From positions 62,001 through 126,000 of the forward strand of contig CASEOO010000030.1 in the NCBI GenBank assembly GCA_949289565.1: DNA of 64,000 bases, written 5' to 3'. Origin of the DNA: an uncultured Bacteroidales bacterium (GTDB lineage Bacteria; Bacteroidota; Bacteroidia; Bacteroidales; UBA932). Below are positions 36,007-44,152 of this stretch, piece after piece; the first letter of the stretch is position 1, and every line of letters begins with the position of its first letter. Below the pieces are notes generated by a model. The model had not been told where the DNA came from. It did no database searches and saw nothing but the letters and a program-made list of their open reading frames with translations. Position numbers and translations under genes: made by a program.

Positions 36007-36083
36007 ATTATCGCCGGAATCGGTGTGTGCTGCGGGCTTGCATTGAATCAGACATTGGCCGTCAGGCCATAAATATTAAGAAC

Positions 36084-36485
36084 ATGAGAGGAGAGGGTGA
36101 CAGGAGGAAAAGAGTGGGGAGGCGCGGAGAGGATATTGCGGCGGCGTTTCTGGTGGATGCAGGGCATACTGTGCTGGCGAGGAACTGGAGGGCCGGGCAT
36201 CTGGAGCTGGATATCGTATCGATGGCTGCTGACGGAATACATTTTGTAGAGGTGAAGAGCCGCGTTGTGCCTATGGCGGCGTCTCCGGAGGACAGTGTGG
36301 GACCGGGGAAAATGAGGAGGATGGCGGCCGCCGCGGGGGCTTGGCTGAGCGAGAACGGAAAGACTGACATGGACTGCTATTTCGATGTGGTCAGCGTTTC
36401 ATTCAGCATCGACAGCTACAGCGTGGAGTATTTTCCTCAGGCTTTCATCCCGATCGGGATTCAGCTCGGAGGAGGCAGATTTTGA
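36084..36485 (+). CDS. yraN: YraN/UPF0102 family nuclease-like protein
   Basis: The ATG at 36084 gives 133 residues. The UPF0102 core is RRGEDIAAAFLVDAGHTVLARNWR, then LELDIVSM and HFVEVKSR, which together place the Asp and ExK of a restriction-endonuclease-like (Holliday junction resolvase) fold. The biological role of the family is unsettled. It lies 77 bp after mutS2, probably in the same transcript. An earlier TTG at 36003 overlaps the mutS2 stop and is less likely. Confidence 0.88.
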   Translation: MRGEGDRRKRVGRRGEDIAAAFLVDAGHTVLARNWRAGHLELDIVSMAADGIHFVEVKSRVVPMAASPEDSVGPGKMRRMAAAAGAWLSENGKTDMDCYFDVVSVSFSIDSYSVEYFPQAFIPIGIQLGGGRF

Positions 36486-36497
36486 ACAGGTAAAACA

Positions 36498-37601
36498 ATG
36501 ACCGATATGAACAGCAATTTCTATTGTGTAATAATGGCTGGCGGCATAGGAACGAGATTCTGGCCTATGAGCAGAGCCGCGCGGCCTAAGCAATTTCTGG
36601 AGATAGCGGAGACGGGGAAGTCTTTTCTTCGTGATACTTATGACCGTTTTGCCGGAATAGTGCCTCAGGAGAATATACTCGTGGTCACAACGGACCGTCT
36701 CGGAAGCCTGGTGAGGGAGCAGATTCCAGAGCTGGAGGAAAAGAATCTGCTGCTTGAGCCTTATGGGCGTGACACGGCTCCTTGCATAGCTTATGCTTCT
36801 TATGTCTTGCTGAAGCGGAATCCTGATGCGACGATGGTGGTGACTCCGGCTGACCATATCATACGCGACACGGATGCATTCAGAGAGGATATCCTGGCGG
36901 CGATGGAGTATTCTTCCTGCCGTGATGTGCTGATGACTCTGGGGCTGAAGCCGACGAGGCCTGATCCGAATTACGGATATATCCAGGTGAGCGGAGGCAG
37001 GTGCAGCGGAGACAGGCATGAGGCCGTGAAGGTGAAGACTTTCACTGAGAAGCCGGATGTGGAGCTGGCAAAAGTATTCATCAGCTCCGGTGAGTTTTTC
37101 TGGAATTCAGGTATTTTCGTGTGGCGGGCGGATTCCATACGTTCGGAGATGGAAAGATGTCTCCCGGAGGTGACACGTTTGTTTGCCGGGTGGGAAAATG
37201 CCATAGGAAGTCCTGTGGAGGACATGTTCATAGAGAAAGCGTATTCTGACTGCATCAAGATTTCCATCGATTACGGCGTGATGGAGAAGACGGCGAAGGC
37301 TTGGCTGTATCCTGCCAGGTTCAGATGGGCCGATGTGGGCACTTGGGAGTCTCTGTACAATATTGTCAAGAAAAAGGATGAGAACGGCAACGTAACCAAT
37401 GCTCATTTTATCCTTTCGAAGGACAGCGTGGAGTCGCTGGTGGTGTCGGAGAATAAAGGCAAGCTCATGGCTATTTCGGGGTTGAAGGATTTCGTGGTGA
37501 TAGACACTGATGATGTGCTGCTGATATGCCCGAAGAGCGACAAGCATGTAAAGGACATTATGTCAGGCTTGGCGATGCCGGGATATGAGCAGTTCAAATA
37601 A
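36498..37601 (+). CDS. manC: Mannose-1-phosphate guanylyltransferase
   Basis: Forms GDP-mannose from mannose 1-phosphate and GTP, for surface glycans and fucose synthesis. Length 367 residues, so it is the single-function form without the isomerase domain. VIMAGGIGTRFWPMSR and RPKQFLEI near the N-terminus are the nucleotidyltransferase signature, with LLEPYGRDTAPCIAYA and VTPADHII in the middle. It starts 12 bp after yraN. It may share a mannose pool with the ManA-like enzyme at 53873, but the loci are separate. Confidence 0.95.
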   Translation: MTDMNSNFYCVIMAGGIGTRFWPMSRAARPKQFLEIAETGKSFLRDTYDRFAGIVPQENILVVTTDRLGSLVREQIPELEEKNLLLEPYGRDTAPCIAYASYVLLKRNPDATMVVTPADHIIRDTDAFREDILAAMEYSSCRDVLMTLGLKPTRPDPNYGYIQVSGGRCSGDRHEAVKVKTFTEKPDVELAKVFISSGEFFWNSGIFVWRADSIRSEMERCLPEVTRLFAGWENAIGSPVEDMFIEKAYSDCIKISIDYGVMEKTAKAWLYPARFRWADVGTWESLYNIVKKKDENGNVTNAHFILSKDSVESLVVSENKGKLMAISGLKDFVVIDTDDVLLICPKSDKHVKDIMSGLAMPGYEQFK

Positions 37602-37632
37602 CGAAGATGTGAAATATGTAAAAAGGAGAGAT

Positions 37633-38082
37633 ATGGAACTCGAAAAACAGATTCAGGCAGACATGGTTTCTGCCATTAAGGCAAAAGAGGCTGTGCGCCT
37701 CGCCGCCCTTAGGGGCATAAAAGCGGCGATACTTCTCGCCAAGACTTCCGAGGGGGCGAATGGAGAAGTGTCAGATGCGGACATAGTGAAAATTATCGGC
37801 AAGCTGGTGAAGCAGCGCAAGGAGAGCGCGGAAATCTATGCACAGCAGGGCCGGCAGGAGCTGGCCGAGAACGAGCTGGCCGAGGCCGCGGCCATGGAGG
37901 TGTATCTTCCCAAGCAGCTGTCAGAAGCCGAGGTGGAGGCTGAGCTTCAGAAAATCATCGCCGAGACCGGGGCTTCCAAGATGTCGGATATGGGCAAGGT
38001 AATGGGCGTGGCCACCAAGCGTCTGGCAGGCCAGGCCGATGGAAAGCTCATTTCCACTCTGGTGAAGAAGCTGCTGAGCTGA
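37633..38082 (+). CDS. GatB/YqeY domain-containing protein
   Basis: The ATG at 37633, behind AAAAGGAGAG, gives 149 residues. Family features: KAKEAVRLAALRGIKAAIL near the N-terminus, KQRKESAEIY, LPKQLSEAEVEAELQKII and KMSDMGKVMG at the end. YqeY proteins resemble the tRNA-binding tail of GatB; their role is unclear, perhaps in tRNA-dependent amidation. Last gene of the cdaA-mutS2-yraN-manC run, followed by a terminator at 38133. Confidence 0.92.
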   Translation: MELEKQIQADMVSAIKAKEAVRLAALRGIKAAILLAKTSEGANGEVSDADIVKIIGKLVKQRKESAEIYAQQGRQELAENELAEAAAMEVYLPKQLSEAEVEAELQKIIAETGASKMSDMGKVMGVATKRLAGQADGKLISTLVKKLLS

Positions 38083-38132
38083 GTCGCGGTGCATGTTGCG
38101 TTACGGCCTCTGAATCGGCAAATTTTAGATAC

Positions 38133-38174
38133 AAAAAGGCTAACTCAATGATTAATTTTGAGTTAGCCTTTTTT
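38133..38174. terminator. Bidirectional terminator between the yqeY-like gene and tRNA-Leu
   Basis: A perfect 15-bp stem, AAAAAGGCTAACTCA with its complement, and an 11-nt loop. It has a T run on the plus side and, by symmetry, one on the minus side. It ends both convergent transcripts. Confidence 0.88.
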
Positions 38175-38179
38175 ATAGG

Positions 38180-38265
38180 TGCTCCGGACGGGGATCGAAC
38201 CCGTACGGGCATTTCTGCCCAAGGGATTTTAAGTCCCTCTTGTCTACCAATTCCAACACCAGAGC
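38180..38265 (-). tRNA. tRNA-Leu, anticodon TAA
   Basis: An 86-nt minus-strand tRNA with a long variable arm (TGGGCAGAAATGCCCG). Acceptor GCTCTGG pairs with CCGGAGC, discriminator A. The anticodon stem GGGA/TCCC encloses CTTAAAA, giving TAA. The T arm contains GTTCGATCC. CCA is not encoded. Own promoter at 38276. Confidence 0.94.
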
Positions 38266-38275
38266 TTCCGCGGGA

Positions 38276-38283
38276 CAAAGATA
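38276..38283 (-). promoter_or_regulatory. -7 promoter element for tRNA-Leu
   Basis: CAAAGATA on the plus strand is TATCTTTG on the minus strand, 11 bp ahead of the mature tRNA 5' end. It lies back to back with the fabG promoter. Confidence 0.55.
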
Positions 38284-38303
38284 GTAAAAATATTTTTTTC
38301 TAT

Positions 38304-38311
38304 TATCTTTG
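38304..38311 (+). promoter_or_regulatory. -7 promoter element for fabG
   Basis: TATCTTTG, a perfect TAnnTTTG match, giving a leader of about 35 nt to the fabG ATG. Confidence 0.6.
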
Positions 38312-38353
38312 CAGGATGATTCACAAAACTATTGAATTTAAAAAAGAGACAAA

Positions 38354-39100
38354 ATGGGACTTCTAAACGGAAAGGTCGCCCTGATTACAGGCGCGGCAAG
38401 AGGTATCGGAAAAGCTATTGCAGTGAAATATGCATCTGAAGGTGCAGACATTGCTTTCACTGACCTGGTTATCAACGAAGCGGCTGAGGCCACTGTAAAG
38501 GAACTTGAAGCTTACGGGGTTAAAGTCAAGGCGTATGCCTCAAATGCCGCGGATTTTGAGGAAACTCACAAGGTAGTGGCTGAAATCCTGAATGAGTTCG
38601 GCCATATCGACATTCTTGTAAACAATGCGGGAATAACTAAGGACGGCCTTATGATGAGGATGACTGAAGCTCAGTGGGACGCCGTCATCAATGTTAACCT
38701 GAAATCTGCATTCAACTTCATACATGCCTTGACACCGGTCATGGCCAAGCAGAGAAGCGGAAGCATCATAAACATGTCATCTGTAGTCGGAGTGTCAGGA
38801 AATGCAGGCCAGTGCAACTATTCAGCCTCTAAAGCCGGTCTCATAGGCCTGGCAAAGTCTATCGCCAAGGAGATGGGCCCTCGCGGAATCCGTGCAAACT
38901 GCATAGCGCCGGGCTTCATCATCACTGACATGACCAATGCTCTTCCAGAAAAAGTGCGTGAAGAGTGGGAGAAGCAGATTCCTCTCAGAAGAGGCGGCAC
39001 ACCTGAGGATGTGGCCAATGTAGCTCTTTTCCTGGGCTCTGACCTGTCTTCATATGTCAGCGGCCAGGTTATCCACTGCTGCGGGGCTATGAACTGCTGA
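38354..39100 (+). CDS. fabG: 3-oxoacyl-[acyl-carrier-protein] reductase
   Basis: NADPH-dependent ketoacyl-ACP reductase of type II fatty acid synthesis. Length 248 residues. Nucleotide loop TGAARGIGKA near residue 12, NNAG near 90, catalytic Ser in NMSSVVGVSGN, and YSASK catalytic Tyr/Lys near 155. The closing GGAMNC is close to the usual GGM. Among SDR enzymes the match to FabG is strong, but a related short-chain reductase cannot be fully excluded. Transcribed alone. Confidence 0.92.
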   Translation: MGLLNGKVALITGAARGIGKAIAVKYASEGADIAFTDLVINEAAEATVKELEAYGVKVKAYASNAADFEETHKVVAEILNEFGHIDILVNNAGITKDGLMMRMTEAQWDAVINVNLKSAFNFIHALTPVMAKQRSGSIINMSSVVGVSGNAGQCNYSASKAGLIGLAKSIAKEMGPRGIRANCIAPGFIITDMTNALPEKVREEWEKQIPLRRGGTPEDVANVALFLGSDLSSYVSGQVIHCCGAMNC

Positions 39101-39164
39101 TTTTTATGAATTTTGATTCATTTTTTCTTTTTTTATATATCCGGGAATTCATCTGGAGGTATAT

Positions 39165-39935
39165 TTGAAAGAAAAAATGGACAATCTGAAATATTATCTG
39201 TCTGCCTTGGCGGACATTGCGCTGCCTCGTTGCTGCATAGTATGCGGCAGGCAGCTTGGAACGAGGGAAAGTCACCTGTGCTTGTATTGCTCAGCCGACT
39301 TTCCCTTTACACGTTTCTGGATTTCCCCGCGGAATGCCATGTCAGACAGGCTGAATCTTGCTTTGAGCAGGGCGATGGAAAAGCATCAGGAAAGCCTGGC
39401 ATATGAGAAATATTCATATGCCATAGCTTTGTTCTACTATCATGGCGAAGCAGCTTACAAGAAGATTCCGCAGGGCTTGAAATACAGGAAACAGTTCGGG
39501 GAAGGCAGGTATTTTTCCAGGCTGCTGGCAGAAAAGGCCTTTTCATGCCGCTGGTTCTCAGATGTGGATATGCTCATACCAGTGCCTCTTCATTGGAGGC
39601 GAAAATGGAAGCGGGGCTATAACCAGGCGGAGGTGATAGCTGCAGAGATGGCCTCCATGCATGGATGCCTTATGCAGGCGGACCTGCTGGTCAGAGGAAA
39701 ATATACGGCCACCCAGACGAAGCTTTCCGTGGAGGAAAAGAAGACAAATGTGGACAACGCATTTTCAGTTTGTGAGAAAACGGCGCACCGCTATTCTCCA
39801 AAGCATATTATGCTTGTGGATGATGTCTTCACCACGGGGGCGACTATGACTGCGTGCCATCGCGCGCTGAGAAAATTCTATGGCAGGAATATCAGGATAA
39901 GCGCGGCGGCTCTGGGATTTGTCAGCAGCGACTGA
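39165..39935 (+). CDS. ComF-like phosphoribosyltransferase family protein
   Basis: Length 256 residues from the TTG at 39165, which has GGAGG about 7 bp upstream; ATG 39177 is an alternative. An N-terminal zinc-finger-like pair (CCIVCGRQLG, then CLYC) is followed by a PRTase domain: IPVPLHWRRKWKRGYNQAE and the PRPP loop MLVDDVFTTGATM near residue 220. ComF homologues support DNA uptake in competent bacteria but occur widely. It overlaps nothing and converges with the glycosyltransferase gene downstream. Confidence 0.9.
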   Translation: MKEKMDNLKYYLSALADIALPRCCIVCGRQLGTRESHLCLYCSADFPFTRFWISPRNAMSDRLNLALSRAMEKHQESLAYEKYSYAIALFYYHGEAAYKKIPQGLKYRKQFGEGRYFSRLLAEKAFSCRWFSDVDMLIPVPLHWRRKWKRGYNQAEVIAAEMASMHGCLMQADLLVRGKYTATQTKLSVEEKKTNVDNAFSVCEKTAHRYSPKHIMLVDDVFTTGATMTACHRALRKFYGRNIRISAAALGFVSSD

Positions 39936-39973
39936 CTGCGGGGCATAAAATATTGCGTGCCTTCTGGTCTTTC

Positions 39974-41107
39974 TTATCGTGAAAGGACGTCTTTATATAT
40001 TTCCATCAGACGGTCGGCCAGCACTTCATCCGAGAATCCTGAAGCATATTGCAGGCCTTTTGCCGCCATTCTTTCACGCAGCCCGCAGTCTGAAAGCACT
40101 TGCTGGATTTTCTTTCCCAGATCCAGAGCATCGTCAGGGTCGGCGTACAGGGCCGCATTCCCTCCGGCTTCTTCCAGGCATGAGCCAGTGGCCCCCACCA
40201 CCGGAGTTCCGCTGCACAGCGCCTCCAATATCGGTATCCCGAAACCTTCATACTTCGATGGATACACGAATACGTCTGCCATCCTGTATATGGCCGCCAG
40301 GTCCTGGGTGCTGATATTGTCCAGTATGTGCACTCTGTCAGCTATATTAAGCTCTTCTGCTGTCTGGCTGACCAAGTCGGCATACTGTGTTTTTCTGCCT
40401 GCTATCACCAGCGCTTCATCAGGAATGCCCTGCAAGGCGCGCACTATTTGGACAGCATTTTTCCTTTCTTCTATAGTGCCTACAGTCAGGATGAATTTCT
40501 TCGGCAGCGAGTATTTTTCCCTTGCCGCGCTTATTGTGCTCTGGGAGCACTCTTTTCTGAATATGGGGTCGCATCCCTGATATGCGATGGATATCTTCTG
40601 TTTCGGGATGAAATAGTATTTGACTATGTCGTTTGCAGTGCACTGGCTCACCGCCACTATCCTGTCGGCATGGGTGCATGCTGATTTGAATTTCAGGTTG
40701 TACAGATGGCGGTCTATCCATGAATATGTATGAGGAAAGCACAGGAAAATCAGGTCATGGATGGTGACTATAGTCTTGAGCCCTTTTACTTTCCTGATTC
40801 CGTGCGGGAGAGTGTTGCCCAGTCCGTGGAAGATATCCGCGCTTCGTTTCCTGAGTTCATATGCGATGCCGAACCTTTCCCACAATTTCGGGAAATGTTT
40901 CAGCACTGGGTGCGTAGGACGGCATATTGTCACATTGGGATATTGCTCCAGAGGCTTGATCAGGCTTTCGTCTTTTATGCGTCCGACATAGACATCGAAC
41001 CGGCATTCCGGATATCTTTCTGCCATGGATCTGATTACGAACCTGCTGTAGTTTCCAAGCCCGGCCCTGTTCTGCGCCGCTTTTTTGCCGTCAAATGCTG
41101 CTATCAT
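39974..41107 (-). CDS. Glycosyltransferase family 4 (GT-B fold)
   Basis: The ATG at 41107 gives 377 residues; an earlier GTG at 41131 lies inside the -7 element and is unlikely. N-terminal GLGNYSRFVIRSMA, a Gly-rich acceptor-domain start. The GT4 C-terminal donor site is clear: TVGTIEERKN, then VYPSKYEGFGIPILEALCSG (EX7E motif) and GATGSCLEE. Such enzymes add sugars, often mannose, to lipid-linked glycans at the cytoplasmic face. It stands alone, not in a polysaccharide cluster, so the acceptor is unknown. Confidence 0.92.
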   Translation of the reverse strand: MIAAFDGKKAAQNRAGLGNYSRFVIRSMAERYPECRFDVYVGRIKDESLIKPLEQYPNVTICRPTHPVLKHFPKLWERFGIAYELRKRSADIFHGLGNTLPHGIRKVKGLKTIVTIHDLIFLCFPHTYSWIDRHLYNLKFKSACTHADRIVAVSQCTANDIVKYYFIPKQKISIAYQGCDPIFRKECSQSTISAAREKYSLPKKFILTVGTIEERKNAVQIVRALQGIPDEALVIAGRKTQYADLVSQTAEELNIADRVHILDNISTQDLAAIYRMADVFVYPSKYEGFGIPILEALCSGTPVVGATGSCLEEAGGNAALYADPDDALDLGKKIQQVLSDCGLRERMAAKGLQYASGFSDEVLADRLMEIYKDVLSR

Positions 41108-41130
41108 AAGATTTTTCTTCTGAAATTCCA

Positions 41131-41138
41131 CAAATTTA
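41131..41138 (-). promoter_or_regulatory. -7 promoter element for the glycosyltransferase gene
   Basis: CAAATTTA on the plus strand is TAAATTTG on the minus strand. It overlaps the far GTG start and so favours the ATG at 41107. Confidence 0.5.
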
Positions 41139-41173
41139 CTTTATTTTTACCGAAAATCATTATTTGATTGTGC

Positions 41174-42325
41174 ATGACAAGACCTGTCCTGAATAAATAT
41201 TTTTTATGCATCGCCATGGTTTTCATCTGTCTGCCTGCGGCAATGCATTCTGCATCTGCCCAGCCGTATGTGCCGTCATTTGACCAGAGCATATATGACT
41301 TGAGATACAATGTGGCCGGGGATTTCCATTATTCATTTGATGACTATCTGCAATATTCTCCAGCGGCGGCTATGCTAGGCATGAAAATTTTCGGATATGA
41401 CAGCCGGAGTTCATGGGGAAGGATGCTGGTGTCTGACGCTTTTTCCGTGGCTGCAATGGCCGCTGCGGTGAACGGGATCAAATATTCTGTCGCCAGGCCG
41501 CGCCCTGACGGAACTTCGAACAATTCATTTCCTTCCGGGCATACGGCTACCAGCTTTATGCTCGCCTCCATGCTGCATGAAGAGTATGGGTGGCGGAGCC
41601 CGTGGTTCAGCCTTGGAGGGTATACTGTGGCTTCTGTGACCGGAATTTCGCGCATTGTCAACAACAGGCATTGGACTTCGGATGTTGTTGCCGGCGCTGT
41701 GATAGGCATGGCTTCAGTCAAGCTCGGGTATTGGCTTGCAGACTTGATTTTCAAGGAACGTTATCTGAACAGTGCATACGCAGCTCCTGAATTCGGTTTT
41801 GAGGCAGGCAGGAAGTATTTTGACATAGGCCTTTATTTCGGCTGCCGCTTTTTTCTCGGCGATGCAGGCATTGCCCTGGAAGGCGGAGCCGGGAGGGGCA
41901 TTCTGAAGAGGGGCGGGTCTTCGGGGCTGGAACTGTCCGTGCCTCTATCCAATGCCGAAAAACTCAAGGGGACAGCCGGTGTTGCTGTGCGTGTCGGAGC
42001 GAATTCATATTGCGCTGATAACAGGCTGACTTTCAATACTTATGATTTTATGGCCGGAGGATATTGGCGAAGGCCGTTTGCAAAGGTGCTGGAGGTGGAT
42101 ACACGTCTGCTTGCAGGGTATTCTTTGGCAGGGAACAGGTCAGTGTCTGCGCCTGCAGGAGTTTTAAGCGGGCTGGCTGCGTCGGCGGATTGCGGCCTGT
42201 CTGTCACAACGGGAGAGAATTTCAAAGTAAAGGCCTTTGCCGCTTATGAAGTTTCGCGCTTCACGGTGCAAAAGCCTTTTGTCCATTCTGTCGTCCTTGG
42301 CGGATCGGCGGCTTTTTTCTGGTAG
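41174..42325 (+). CDS. PAP2 phosphatase with signal peptide and C-terminal barrel-like region
   Basis: The ATG at 41174 gives 383 residues with a cleavable signal peptide (residues 1-27, ending ASAQPY). The PAP2 catalytic triad of motifs is complete: KYSVARPRPDG at K103, PSGH at 120-123, and SRIVNNRHWTSD at about 159-170. Acid phosphatases of this family remove phosphate from lipids such as undecaprenyl pyrophosphate or lipid A. After about residue 205 another 180 residues follow with alternating polar and hydrophobic strands (YFDIGLYFGCRFF, AVRVGANSYCADN, SVVLGGSAAFFW), like an outer-membrane barrel ending in an aromatic residue. A PAP2-barrel fusion would place the enzyme at the outer membrane. 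This last point is inference. Confidence 0.87.
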   Translation: MTRPVLNKYFLCIAMVFICLPAAMHSASAQPYVPSFDQSIYDLRYNVAGDFHYSFDDYLQYSPAAAMLGMKIFGYDSRSSWGRMLVSDAFSVAAMAAAVNGIKYSVARPRPDGTSNNSFPSGHTATSFMLASMLHEEYGWRSPWFSLGGYTVASVTGISRIVNNRHWTSDVVAGAVIGMASVKLGYWLADLIFKERYLNSAYAAPEFGFEAGRKYFDIGLYFGCRFFLGDAGIALEGGAGRGILKRGGSSGLELSVPLSNAEKLKGTAGVAVRVGANSYCADNRLTFNTYDFMAGGYWRRPFAKVLEVDTRLLAGYSLAGNRSVSAPAGVLSGLAASADCGLSVTTGENFKVKAFAAYEVSRFTVQKPFVHSVVLGGSAAFFW

Positions 42326-42328
42326 AGA

Positions 42329-42754
42329 TTAAATCACCTTGACTTTGAAAATAGCCTTGTGTATCTTCCCTTCCCCGATAAGAGGTGCATGGGCTGTGTC
42401 AGGGGCGAAAGTTATGGCCTCGCCAGGCGCGATGGTTTTCGTTTCTTCGACAGGGTCCTTGTAGAACAGGATGTCTTTCACTGTGTTCATCTCCCCGTCA
42501 GGAATCTTGCATTCGCTGCGCGGTTTTACGCCGAAAGTCTCTTCCTTTGAGAGCGGCACCTGAATGTCGATGTATTTGTCATGAACTTCCAGCCTGGCCT
42601 GCTGAGGTGTCTTCATGTCGCTGTCAACGATGTTCACATAGAGGTTCTCCCCGTCCAGAATGTGCTTCCCGTTTTCCAGGGCGTTGAGGTCATGAGTCTG
42701 GATGTACTCGATAGCCTTGGCATAGTACGGGTTGTTTTTCAGTTTGTCTTCCAT
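42329..42754 (-). CDS. YhcH/YjgK/YiaL family protein
   Basis: Length 141 residues, a cupin-like fold. Family motifs include LEVHDKYIDIQVPLSKEETFG in the middle and DTAHAPLIGEGKIHKAIFKV at the end, with conserved histidines. YhcH and relatives are linked to sialic acid or other sugar catabolism in enteric bacteria, and EbgC is a beta-galactosidase subunit; the substrate here is unknown and no such operon surrounds it. It converges with the PAP2 gene, with only 3 bp between the two stops. Confidence 0.9.
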   Translation of the reverse strand: MEDKLKNNPYYAKAIEYIQTHDLNALENGKHILDGENLYVNIVDSDMKTPQQARLEVHDKYIDIQVPLSKEETFGVKPRSECKIPDGEMNTVKDILFYKDPVEETKTIAPGEAITFAPDTAHAPLIGEGKIHKAIFKVKVI

Positions 42755-42837
42755 AGCGTTGTCAATTATTTGGTTTTCTCAAAATGTTGTTCATATTTTG
42801 CTAATATACAAATTTCTTTCATTTCCCGCAAAATCAC

Positions 42838-42845
42838 TATCTTTG
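42838..42845 (+). promoter_or_regulatory. -7 promoter element for ahcY
   Basis: TATCTTTG, a perfect match. The start of transcription near 42852 leaves about 20 nt before ATG 42872 and excludes the upstream in-frame extension, which would begin inside the antisense of the YhcH-like gene. Confidence 0.6.
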
Positions 42846-42871
42846 CCTTCCATGTTTTATGGGACAATGTT

Positions 42872-44125
42872 ATGGCAAGCGAAATAAGAAACAAGGATAT
42901 CTGGCAGGAAGGCCGGATGAAAATAGACTGGGTAAGGCACAATATGCCGCTTCTGAATGGACTTGAGGCTGAATTTAGACAGGAAAAGCCATTTGAGGGG
43001 CTCAAGATAGCTCTTTCTGTGCATCTGGAGGCCAAGACTGCGTATCTGTGCGAAGTGCTGGCGGCAGGAGGGGCGCAGATGTATGTGACCGGGAGCAATC
43101 CTCTTTCCACACAGGATGACGTGGCCGCCGCCCTGGACCATGAAGGCCTGAATGTGTTTGCATGGTATGGAGCTACATCCGGGGACTACAAGAGGCATAT
43201 CCGGAAAGTCCTGGAAGCTGGGCCGAATATCATCATCGACGATGGTGGAGACTTGGTCTCCCTTATGCATTCTGAGTTCCAGCATCTGATACCCGGAGTC
43301 ATCGGAGGCTGCGAGGAGACTACTACAGGCATTCTCAGGCTGCAGTCCATGAACAGGGCGAGGACTCTGCTGTTCCCTATGATGCTGGTGAACAATGCGG
43401 ACTGCAAGCACCTTTTCGACAACAGATATGGGACTGGACAGTCTGTCTGGACGGGGATAAACAGAACCACCAACCTGATAGTGGCCGGAAAGACTGTGGT
43501 GGTGGCCGGCTATGGCTGGTGCGGGAAAGGCGTGGCCATGCGAGCAAAAGGGCAGGGCGCGAATGTTATAGTTACAGAAGTGGACCCAGTCAAAGCCATG
43601 GAGGCCATGATGGATGGATTCCGTGTGATGAAAATGTCCCAGGCGGCGCCGCTTGGCGATGTGTTCGTGACGGTCACCGGGTGCATGGGCGTCATTACAG
43701 AGCCTGACTTCCTGAAGATGAAGGACGGCGCGATATGCTGCAATGCCGGGCATTTCGATGTAGAGGTAGACGTGGCCGCGTTGAAGAAGATGGCAGTCGA
43801 AGCCAGCCCGGCACGCCAGAACATCATGGGATATAAGCTTGAAAACGGAAACACGATATATATTCTGGCAGAAGGCCGTCTGGTGAATTTGGCCGCTGGA
43901 GACGGACATCCGGCGGAAATCATGGACATGTCGTTCGCCATACAGGCTCTCAGTGCGAAGTTTCTGGTCGAAAACAGGTCTGAAATATCACGTGTACCAG
44001 GGAATATGGTGAATGAAGTGCCTAAATCCATAGACTTGGAGGTCGCCAGGCGCGAGCTTGCATCCTGGGGATGCGAAATCGACACTCTCACCCCGGAGCA
44101 GCGCAGGTATCTTTACGGGAACTGA
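42872..44125 (+). CDS. ahcY: Adenosylhomocysteinase
   Basis: Splits S-adenosylhomocysteine into adenosine and homocysteine, restoring the methyl cycle; NAD-dependent tetramer. I chose ATG 42872 (417 residues) because the -7 element lies at 42838. The catalytic core is visible: ALSVHLEAKTAYL near 50 with the substrate-binding His, IIDDGGDLVSLMH near 122, GCEETTTG near 145, the NAD loop VVAGYGWCGKGVA near 210, and the C-terminal KLDEEVA-like region. It lacks the 40-residue insert of some bacterial and plant forms. Single-gene transcript, converging with rodA. Confidence 0.96.
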   Translation: MASEIRNKDIWQEGRMKIDWVRHNMPLLNGLEAEFRQEKPFEGLKIALSVHLEAKTAYLCEVLAAGGAQMYVTGSNPLSTQDDVAAALDHEGLNVFAWYGATSGDYKRHIRKVLEAGPNIIIDDGGDLVSLMHSEFQHLIPGVIGGCEETTTGILRLQSMNRARTLLFPMMLVNNADCKHLFDNRYGTGQSVWTGINRTTNLIVAGKTVVVAGYGWCGKGVAMRAKGQGANVIVTEVDPVKAMEAMMDGFRVMKMSQAAPLGDVFVTVTGCMGVITEPDFLKMKDGAICCNAGHFDVEVDVAALKKMAVEASPARQNIMGYKLENGNTIYILAEGRLVNLAAGDGHPAEIMDMSFAIQALSAKFLVENRSEISRVPGNMVNEVPKSIDLEVARRELASWGCEIDTLTPEQRRYLYGN

Positions 44126-44152
44126 TTCCGGCTGAGGCTTAGCTGAACCGGC

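Noticed and set aside
36399..37019. A 206-codon minus-strand ORF spanning yraN and manC.
   Set aside because: It lies opposite two well-supported genes, and its product is rich in His, Arg and Ser typical of antisense frames.
42857..43909. A long 350-codon minus-strand ORF inside ahcY.
   Set aside because: It is the antisense of a highly conserved gene with a clear start, promoter and motifs; the antisense product is low-complexity and matches no family.
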